DNA of 15,253 nt from Spirochaetales bacterium. Its GTDB lineage: Bacteria > Spirochaetota > Spirochaetia > DTKZ01. The notes under the pieces were generated by a model. It was not told the origin of the DNA and did not search any database. It worked only from the letters and a program-made list of their open reading frames with translations. The stretch covers positions 1-15,253 of the forward strand of contig JAISAF010000506.1 in NCBI GenBank assembly GCA_031266855.1, written 5' to 3'. The translations under genes and the position numbers were made by a program. Shown one piece after another: positions 7,267-13,700 of this stretch (position 1 is the stretch's first letter; each line of letters opens with the position of its first letter).

Positions 7267-7303
7267 AGACTTGTTCAATAACCTTCGGTTATTGAACAAG
7301 TCT
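7267..7303. repeat. Perfect 17-base hairpin downstream of the DUF2225 gene
   Basis: AGACTTGTTCAATAACC, a TTC loop and its exact complement form a 37-base perfect inverted repeat 43 bases after the stop codon. No run of T follows on either strand, so it is not a classical intrinsic terminator. It could be a 3' stabiliser, a protein-binding palindrome or an attachment-like site. Confidence 0.75.
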
Positions 7304-7323
7304 GGCGAATTTGCCGCACAATG

Positions 7324-7392
7324 GCGGCAAGTTCGGCTATTTTTATATTGAAACCGTTCCCTAAGCTGTGGGGTTTCTAAACAGCTCTATAT
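7324..7392 (+). repeat. Duplicated intergenic element, copy 1
   Basis: From GCGGCAAGTTC through TTTTATATTG, GTTCC and TCTAAACAGCTCTAT this stretch aligns with 9034-9100 over its whole length, at roughly three quarters identity by eye. AGCTGT and ACAGCT within it can pair. It has no open reading frame of note. The role is unknown: it may be a small mobile-element remnant or a conserved RNA or promoter segment. Confidence 0.6.
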
Positions 7393-7409
7393 ATACCGCG
7401 CGAAAAAAA

Positions 7410-7493
7410 ATTACCGCGAAATCGAAAAAGCCGAAGGAATTTTTACTTCCTTTCTTTGCTTTTTCGCCCTTGCCATTCTTCGGCTTCGCGGTT
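7410..7493 (+). repeat. Family B long inverted repeat, copy 3
   Basis: The left arm ATTACCGCGAAATCGAAAAA and the right arm ending TTCTTCGGCTTCGCGGTT pair around an inner GAAGGAA / TTCCTTTC stretch. The CGCCCTTGCCA box is identical to that of copy 1. The repeat ends 34 bases before the -35 hexamer of the promoter for the transporter gene. Confidence 0.65.
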
Positions 7494-7526
7494 CATTTCT
7501 TCCCATGATGCGCTGTCCCCGCGCCC

Positions 7527-7555
7527 TTGCCTTGTGACCGGGATTGTTCTATACT
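7527..7555 (+). promoter_or_regulatory. Sigma70-type promoter for the EamA transporter
   Basis: TTGCCT (7527-7532), a 17-base spacer and TATACT (7550-7555). The -10 hexamer is identical to that of glpK. The predicted start point, around 7562-7564, falls on the ATG of a 26-codon leader reading frame. Confidence 0.55.
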
Positions 7556-7563
7556 GCTTTCCC

Positions 7564-7644
7564 ATGCGTAAAACTTTCAGCCGCGCCCGTGCTTCCGGGT
7601 TTGTTTCCAGAAATGGATTTGAGTCCGCCGGAGGCCGCCCATGA
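7564..7644 (+). CDS. Possible 26-codon leader reading frame, coupled to the transporter
   Basis: The frame starts MRKTFSRARASGF and ends with a TGA (7642-7644) that overlaps the ATG of the transporter as ATGA. It has no ribosome-binding sequence, but the promoter places transcription start at or next to its ATG, so leaderless translation is conceivable. The peptide is arginine-rich and resembles nothing I know. It may be chance: the transporter has its own GGAGG. Confidence 0.25.
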   Translation: MRKTFSRARASGFVSRNGFESAGGRP

Positions 7645-8522
7645 GGCGGGACAAAGATCCGGTACCGGCAAAGAGTCAGGAAGGCCGGGCTGTTCTTGCC
7701 GTTGCCTGTGCGGCTGCCCTGTGGAGCAGCGCCGGCCTGTGTGTCAAGATTATCGACTGGAATCCTTTTGTTATTGCGGGCTTTCGCAGTTTCATAGCCG
7801 GGCTTACTATGCTGATATGCATCCGGCGGCCGGTCTTTACCTTTTCCTTTTCCCAAATAGCCGCGGGAGTTGCCAACGCCATGACAATGGTGCTGTTTAT
7901 ATCCTCGACGAAACTAACCACCGCGGCGAATGCTATTCTGATTCAATACAGCGCCCCGGTTCTTGTAGCCCTTTTCGGCTGGCTTATCCTGCGGGAAAAA
8001 CCCCGCTGGGAACACTGGGCCAGCCTTGTTCTTATTTCCACAGGTACATGCATTTTCTTTCTCGATAAAGTCGGCGCGGGCAACCGCCTGGGAGATCTCC
8101 TTGCCCTCGGAAGCGCGTTTACCTTTGCCCTCCAGTCGGTTTTCCTGCGCGGACAAAAAGACGGTTCCCCCGCGGAATCCATAATGATTGCCCACGCGCT
8201 GGCCGCGTTGATTTCAATCCCCTTTATCTGCATGTATCCGCCTTCCTTTACCCTGAAAGCCACGCTCGCCGTCCTTTTCCTTGGAGTTTTCCAGGTCGGC
8301 ATTGCCTCGCTTTTCTTCGCGTATGGAATAAAACGCATTCCGGTCCTCCATGCCATGCTCATCGCTACCCTCGAACCCGTCCTGAATCCCGTATGGGTTT
8401 TCCTGCTTATTGGAGAACAGCCATCCCTGAACGCGCTCATCGGAGGCTTTATCATTATGGCAAGCGTTACTTTCTGCTCGATTGTTTCCGCCCGGCGCGA
8501 CAGTAACCGGGAAACGCGGTAA
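7641..8522 (+). CDS. EamA/DMT-superfamily permease (10 membrane segments)
   Basis: Members of this superfamily sit in the cytoplasmic membrane and export or exchange small metabolites; the substrate here cannot be told. The 293-residue product contains two EamA repeats, roughly residues 17-140 and 150-287, each with five hydrophobic segments. Hallmarks are ALWSSAGLCVK at the start of repeat one, the IQYSAPVLVALFGWLILRE segment closing it, and ATLEPVLNPVWVFLLIGEQP closing repeat two. The ATG at 7641 has GGAGG (7630-7634) six bases upstream. It is preceded by its own promoter and followed immediately by repeat copy 5, whose box C overlaps the stop codon, so it appears monocistronic. Confidence 0.88.
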   Translation: MRRDKDPVPAKSQEGRAVLAVACAAALWSSAGLCVKIIDWNPFVIAGFRSFIAGLTMLICIRRPVFTFSFSQIAAGVANAMTMVLFISSTKLTTAANAILIQYSAPVLVALFGWLILREKPRWEHWASLVLISTGTCIFFLDKVGAGNRLGDLLALGSAFTFALQSVFLRGQKDGSPAESIMIAHALAALISIPFICMYPPSFTLKATLAVLFLGVFQVGIASLFFAYGIKRIPVLHAMLIATLEPVLNPVWVFLLIGEQPSLNALIGGFIIMASVTFCSIVSARRDSNRETR

Positions 8523-8636
8523 ATTTGGGCGCGTTTTTTTGCCCGCCCGCGGGCAAAAAAACCGGGCTTTCCGCTACAAGTCCTCGGAAAGCGCCGATGC
8601 GCTTTCCTGTGGGCTTTCCGCTCCAATCCCTCGCGC
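8521..8636 (-). repeat. Family A composite hairpin repeat, copy 5
   Basis: On the - strand it runs box A, hairpin GGAAAGCGC / GCGCTTTCC, box B (one base changed, TTGTAGCGGAAAGCCC), hairpin TTTTTTTGCCCGC / GCGGGCAAAAAAA and box C. Box C (AAATTTGGGCGC on the + strand) shares bases with the transporter stop codon, so the insertion or retention point is exactly at the gene end. The C end again faces the gene. Confidence 0.85.
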
Positions 8637-8699
8637 GGCCCACGGGCTTTTCGCGCTCCCGCGCGACCTGAATTTTCTTAGAATGACAGCAAACGCCGC

Positions 8700-9037
8700 G
8701 CTCCGCGCCGCCACACGTGGCGGCGCGGAGCCGTAGCCGGAAATCTGTTACGCGCAATTTTGCTTCGCAAAATTGCGCGGGGATTAGCGTTATACGCCAT
8801 GAAATTAATTGCCACAGGCAATTAATTTCATGGCCTGGCGGTGATACACAGGCGCACAGCGCGTTACGCGCTGTGCGCCTGGCGGCAAACCACGCGATTT
8901 TGTCAGAACAAAATCGCGGCCCGCCGTGTAAGCGCGGAATTGCCTCCCGGCAATTCCGCGGCCCTGTTCCACGTGCGCGGCGCTTGCGCGCCACGCACGG
9001 CCTTGTCCCCCGCGATTTTGCTTCTGCAAAATTGCGG
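8700..9037 (+). repeat. Cluster of variable hairpins with conserved linkers (cluster 3)
   Basis: Perfect or near-perfect inverted repeats follow one another at 8700-8731 (15-base stem), 8751-8779 (13), 8796-8834 (18), 8849-8881 (15), 8893-8918 (11), 8933-8960 (12) and 9010-9037 (12, one wobble pair). An imperfect one lies around 8970-8999. The linkers TGGCGGTGATA, TGGCGGCAAACCACGC and GCCCGCCGTGTAAGC correspond to linkers of cluster 1 read on the other strand, while the stems differ. The region 8637-9303 holds no convincing gene. Confidence 0.8.
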
Positions 9038-9100
9038 CAAATTCCACCTTTATATATTGGAACTGTTCCTCAAGCCGCAGGGGTCTAAACAGCGCTATTA
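9034..9100 (+). repeat. Duplicated intergenic element, copy 2
   Basis: This matches 7324-7392 from GCGGCAAATTC through TTTATATATTG, TGTTCC and TCTAAACAGCGCTAT, with a two-base gap. It follows a TTTTGC hairpin directly. It is 204 bases past the stop codon of the - strand lipoprotein gene at its nearest end. Confidence 0.6.
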
Positions 9101-9116
9101 TTTTTTATTCCGGCAA

Positions 9117-9243
9117 GCGGGTTTAATACCCAGGCTGCATGGACGAGCAGCAATTTTGCGGAAGCAAAATTGCGACCAGTCCCGCCCCTTGGGGCGGTTC
9201 TCAATTCTGCCGCATTGTTGGATGACGCTGGTATTAAACCCGC
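9117..9243. mobile_element. 127-base element with terminal inverted repeats (MITE-like)
   Basis: GCGGGTTTAATACCCAG (9117-9133) and CTGGTATTAAACCCGC (9228-9243) are inverted copies with one extra base in the left arm. Between them lie a 10-base GCAATTTTGC hairpin (9150-9173) and CCGCCCC / GGGGCGG (9182-9197). No coding capacity and no clear target-site duplication is visible. A miniature inverted-repeat element is one reading; a large cruciform or a further member of the hairpin repeats is another. Confidence 0.45.
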
Positions 9244-9269
9244 GATACAATCCATATACCTATCGGAAA

Positions 9270-9302
9270 CAACCATACCCGCGGCTTGCCGCGGGGTGGT
9301 TG
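9270..9302 (-). terminator. Hairpin at the 3' end of the lipoprotein gene
   Basis: CAACCA (9270-9275) pairs with TGGTTG (9297-9302), and CCCGCGG (9278-9284) pairs with CCGCGGG (9289-9295) across a 4-base loop. It begins directly after the lipoprotein stop codon. Only a short GTTTCC follows on the - strand, so intrinsic termination would be weak. Confidence 0.4.
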
Positions 9303-9303
9303 A

Positions 9304-10089
9304 TTACAACTTTTCAGATACCGCACCAACAACCCGCGTTGTTTGTGTATCCAATACCCTTAAACGCAATCTGCGCAGATCCCCCTCCCCATCCACACTG
9401 CCAGTTACAATAATATTTGCTCCGGCAAACTTACCAATAGAAACGGCTGTAGCATCATCAACTTCGCCGCTCATTTGAAAATTTCGTTCACTTCTTAATC
9501 TATCCAGTTGACTTCTATCGGTTATAAAATAACCTTGATTAACCCACATATATTCAAGTTCCCCTACAATATATTCTGTTGTGCTTACATCCTGCGTGGT
9601 AATATAGACAATAGCGATTTTTGCCTGGGCGGGAATATTTTTCAATATTTGTTCCGCCGCCTTTTCCAATGCCCCTGCGACTGTTTGTTGAAATGCCGTA
9701 CTCCTGCCTGCATTGGCACTATACATTACAACATCTCCAGTAGCGATAATGTGTTGAACATCCAGTATTACAGGTGAAGCAAAATACAAGCATCCCCATA
9801 AAAGATTCCACATGGAAAAAGAGCCGCTAATGACAATATTTTGTATATCAATGTTCCATAGGTATTTTTCCTGAGCAATTCTTTTTAATTCGGCATAGGC
9901 TCTTTCTTTTATCCCGCCCTGAAGGTGAAGGAAATTAGTTGATGTAAACTCAGCGGTAACTGATCCGACTATGTCTACCTGTTGTCTTTCCTGCGCAGAC
10001 ATTGTCCTGTCCTGCATTGAAACACAGGAAACCGTCAAACCTGCCGACAGGCTCAAAATCATAATCAGCCCGATTTTATTATTTTTCAT
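9304..10089 (-). CDS. CsgG-domain lipoprotein
   Basis: The 261-residue product has a lipoprotein signal peptide: MKNNK, a hydrophobic stretch to residue 20 and a lipobox-like TVSC with C22, looser than the E. coli consensus as in other spirochaetes. It would be anchored in the envelope and face the periplasm. The C-terminal part from about residue 155 (KIAIVYITT, YFITDRSQLDRLRSERNFQ, SGEVDDATAVSIGKFAGANIIVTGSV) is a CsgG/LpoB-type domain common in treponeme lipoproteins. The N-terminal part (25-150) is less recognisable. The start at 10089 is preferred over a TTG at 10101 because GGGGGA precedes the ATG. Third positions are much richer in A and T than in neighbouring genes, suggesting acquisition from outside. 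A transposase relic and a putative sigma54 promoter lie upstream. The precise role is unknown. Confidence 0.85.
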   Translation of the reverse strand: MKNNKIGLIMILSLSAGLTVSCVSMQDRTMSAQERQQVDIVGSVTAEFTSTNFLHLQGGIKERAYAELKRIAQEKYLWNIDIQNIVISGSFSMWNLLWGCLYFASPVILDVQHIIATGDVVMYSANAGRSTAFQQTVAGALEKAAEQILKNIPAQAKIAIVYITTQDVSTTEYIVGELEYMWVNQGYFITDRSQLDRLRSERNFQMSGEVDDATAVSIGKFAGANIIVTGSVDGEGDLRRLRLRVLDTQTTRVVGAVSEKL

Positions 10090-10109
10090 TTTATCCCCCA
10101 AATGAATAC

Positions 10110-10256
10110 TTATAATAGCCCCATTTCCCGCAGTTTATGAACAAAATCCCCGGCGTAATAACCTTTGTCTGCTCCTATGGTCAGCCGTTTCGTGCCTCCC
10201 TGATCCCGCATCATTTCCTCCCCCGTCCCGCGGTGGAGTTTGCCCTGTAGCGGGAT
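10110..10256 (-). pseudogene. Transposase fragment (DDE type, IS5/IS1182-like)
   Basis: In the frame closed by a TAG at 10257-10259 upstream and a TAA at 10110-10112 downstream, 48 codons read through TKRLTIGADKGYYAGDFV and HKLREMGLL. The GADKGY..DFV..LR pattern is the region around the second catalytic aspartate of DDE transposases of this group. The rest of the protein is missing on both sides. An ATG pair at 10214-10209 preceded by GGGGGAGG could still be translated into a 33-34 residue peptide. The fragment lies between the CT tract and the lipoprotein start. Confidence 0.65.
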
Positions 10257-10299
10257 CTAGAATATAAGGGAGAAGATGGCGGTGAGTATTATTATATAT

Positions 10300-10381
<82 letters not shown>

Positions 10382-10446
10382 AATGCTCTATAAAAGATAT
10401 AAATTTCAGAAAACCCTTGTATTTGCCCGGCTCCCATAACTAAAGA

Positions 10447-10475
10447 AGCCTATCAGTTTTTAAAAAAAGAGTCAA
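10447..10475 (-). promoter_or_regulatory. Sigma70-like promoter upstream of the sigma54 site
   Basis: On the - strand TTGACT (10475-10470), 17 bases and TAGGCT (10452-10447). The -35 is strong and the -10 is weak. It points towards the CT tract and the lipoprotein gene, so the gene may have two promoters of different sigma type. Confidence 0.4.
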
Positions 10476-10556
10476 GTCCTATTTTTGTTATTGTTAAAAT
10501 GAATATTTCAACAACCTGCTAAACAACTTCCTTCTAAAAATACTGGAATTTGCCGC

Positions 10557-10604
10557 GCGCAAGGGGCTGACCGCGGATTTGCATTTCGCAAATCCGCTCG
10601 CTGC
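10557..10604 (+). repeat. Hairpin module shared with cluster 1
   Basis: GCGCAAGGGGCTGACCGCG leads into a 10-base stem GCGGATTTGC / GCAAATCCGC (10573-10597) and then CTCGCTG. The same linkers flank the GCGAAATTGC hairpin at 2029-2051 on the other strand, while the stem sequence differs. It abuts family A copy 6. Confidence 0.7.
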
Positions 10605-10607
10605 GCG

Positions 10608-10710
10608 GCGCAAGGGATTGAAGCGGAAATCCCGCAGACTTTACCGCAGGTAAAGTCGAGGAATTGGAGCGGAAAGCCCGGTCCCCCGCCGGAGGGCGGG
10701 GGAGGCGCCC
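10608..10710 (+). repeat. Family A composite hairpin repeat, copy 6
   Basis: The order is box A (GCAAGGGATTGAAGCGGAAA then TCCCGCAG), hairpin GACTTTACC / GGTAAAGTC, box B (CGAGGAATTGGAGCGGAAA then GCCCGG), hairpin CCCCCGCC / GGCGGGGG and a short box C (GCGCCC). Box C lies 17 bases from the stop codon of the - strand activase gene, so the C end once more faces the nearest gene. Confidence 0.85.
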
Positions 10711-10726
10711 GATAAAAACGGAAGGT

Positions 10727-13700
10727 TTACCTGTGCGGATGCGGCGTCTGGGCGCCCAGTACGCTGACGCGTTTTTCCAGTTCCCGCGCGGTAATGATAA
10801 GCATTTGCAGGCGGTTCTCCACGTTGGCGAAGCTGGTGTCCGGGTCGTAGTCCAGGGCAAGTATCTGGATATGGGGCAGGAATTTTTTCAGGGTTTTTAT
10901 CATGCCGCGGCCCGAGATGTGATTGGGCAGACAGCCGAAGGGGTTCAGGATAACGAAGGAGTTGACCCCGTGTTTCGCCAGTTGGATGATTTCGCCGGGC
11001 ATAAGCCAGCCCTCGCCAATCTGGAAGGTATGATCAATGACGCCCTCCATATTGGCGGCGATATCCTTAATTGAGTAGGACTCTTCGGCAAAGCGGAAGA
11101 GCGAAAAACGCCTGGCGACTGTTTCGTGGATATGGCCCATTACGCCCTCCATACCGGCGGCCTTGAGTGCGAGGAAGAAGGGATGGCGCGCGTCGCGGCG
11201 CCGGGCCATGACCTGTTCCGCGATGTTTTCCTCGCGGAAGAAATCGTACATTCCGGGGAGGCAGATTTCCATGCCGTGTTTTTCCAGGTATTCTTCGATG
11301 TGACCATTGGAACCGGGGTGGTAGTTCATAAGTATTTCGCCGACAATGCCGACGCGGGGTTTACGCGGGCCGGTGATGGGGATGCGGTTAAAATCCTCCA
11401 CGGCGTCCTCGAAACCGCGCAGGGCTTTGCGGTGGCTGCCAAGCAGAAGTTCGGTAATGCGCGTTAAGTGGTAGCGGAAGGCTTTGTCTGTTTCGCCGGG
11501 GTTTACTTCGTAGGGCCGGACGCGGCGCAGCATGGTTTCAAGATAATCGATAATTTTCATGCTCCAGGCCAGGCGTATTTTAATCGGCAGCGAAAAGGAA
11601 AAGCCGGGATGCATATTTTTGTTGTCAACAACACTGGTGGTAATGATGGGGATTTGCGGATAGCCCGCTTCGTCAAGGGCCTTGCGGCACAGGGCGGCGT
11701 AATGACCGGCGCGGCAGGAAACGCAGTTTTTCGCCAGCCCCGCGGCGATAAGGGAAATATCGGTTTCGCCGGATTCGATATATTCCAGAATTTCGCCGAT
11801 GTTTACCTGGGCGGGAAAGCAGATGTCGTTGTGGACGTATTTTTTGCCAAGCTCAATGGCCCGTTTGCCCGCGACCTTTAACACCCGCGTTTTATAACCG
11901 GCCGCGTCCAGAAGTTTTGCCGATATATAGGAAAACGCGGGGGACAGGTTTGGAATAAGGATAGTCCGCGTTTTTTTGTCCTGCTTGTCGAATTTGACCT
12001 TAAAGGGAGTGTCAAGGTCCTTCGTCCGGTAAGGGCTCTGGCAGGCGATGCGTTTTTGCCTTTTCGCGCGTACGGTTTCAATGAAGGATCTGATTCTGAT
12101 GGACAGGGGGCCTTTTGCCTCGCCCTCGTCAAGTTTCAGTACCAGAAGTTCCTTGCCGGAAATTTCTTTCAAAACGCGGGCCATTTCGTCGGAGATGATG
12201 GCGTCATGACCGCAGCCGAAACTTACTATTTGTACCAGTTCGATATTGGGATTGTGCGCGGCAAGGAAGGCCGCCTCGATCATCCGTGAATGGTAGGGGT
12301 TGTAGGATTCCATGCGGACATGGCTCAGGTCGTGAAGGTGGAGATTCGGCAGGAATTGCAGGGCCAGAACAGGAATCCCCTGGGAGGTAAACAGCGAGGA
12401 AAGGCCGTGGTTTACCAGTTCGTCGGAGTGGTATGGCCGGCCCGAAAGAATGACCGCGAAGTTTTTCGGATCTTCGGACGCCGCGGGCGTGGAATACCGC
12501 GCAATAACTTCTTCCGATTCCGCCCGCAACGCGTTGTAGAAACGGCTGCACGCGATCTCCGCCTCGGTAATAGCTATACGGATAAGGGGTTTGGGAATGC
12601 CGAAAACCCTGTGGACATAGCGGACGGTTTGATCATGCTTGAGTTTGCGGGTGTACCAGTGGAAGGCCGGGTGATCCATCGGAATGCCCTGGCGCGCAAG
12701 AGGTTCATCGCTTTTCTCCACTACCATAGGATAGCCCTGTACAACAGGACACATCTCGCAGCCCTGGGCGGTTCTGTTTCCCTTGGGAATACGGATCATC
12801 ATAGGCCAGAAAATTCTGTCAACGCCCTGTTCAATAAGATCCTGCACATGACCGTGCCCCAGTTTTGCGGGGAAACATACGGTGTCCGAAGGAATACCTT
12901 TCAGGCCCTTTTCAAAAATACTGTAGGAACTACAGCGCGACAGGACAACCTCGAACCCAAGAGAAGTAAAAAGCGTCTTCCAGTACGGCATGCTTTCCCA
13001 GAATTCAAGAACACGGGGAATGCCGACACGGATATTTCTGTTTTCAGCGAGAATTCGGGGCGCGTAATCCATAGTAAGCAGATGCGCGTGGCGTTTAACT
13101 ATATCGGGAACCGAAGCGATTTTTTTCGACGCCTGCGCAAGCTGTTTCCGTACTTCCGGGTCGGAAGCGTTACCAAGGATTTCGCCGCGTTCACAGCGGT
13201 TTCCCGTAATGAAAATCTCCCCGTTCTTAAAACTTACCAGACTGCGGTTGCAGGAGTTCTGGCAGAACGGGCATATCAAACCGGATTTTTTCTCGTAATC
13301 AAAGTTTTCCAGGCTGGCAAGATCGATAAAAGTCGAGGTATACGAACCTTCCTCCGCGATTCTCCGTTCGATATGGTTCTTCGTTAAAAGCGCGATACCG
13401 ATAGCGCCCATAAGGCCGGGATAGGGAGGACGCACCGCCTCTTTCCCCGTATACTGCTGAAAAGCGCGAAACACCGCGTCGTTACGGAACGTCCCGCCCT
13501 GTACAACAATCTTTTTCCCAAGCGCGTCAAGGTTCGCCATACGGATAACCTTGGTGAAGACGTTTTCTATGATGGAGCGGCACAGACCCGCCAGAATATC
13601 GTCAAGGGTCTTTCCGTTTTTCTGTTCCGTAATAATGGAACTGTTCATAAAAACAGTACAGCGCGAACCCAGCCGCGAGGGGTATTGAGACTGGAACGCC

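Noticed and set aside
8534..8562. Intrinsic terminator in family A hairpin 2 (T7-stem-A7)
   Set aside because: The T run precedes and the A run follows the stem on both strands, which is the reverse of a terminator. The same holds at 1746-1770, 3768-3794 and 6068-6094.
8700..9037. CRISPR array
   Set aside because: Spacing and units are irregular. The repeated parts are short linkers between self-complementary hairpins and no cas gene is present.
8717..9413. Several + strand frames of 80-190 codons between the transporter and lipoprotein genes
   Set aside because: They are translations of hairpin repeats, overlap each other in different frames, lack ribosome-binding sequences and show no domain.
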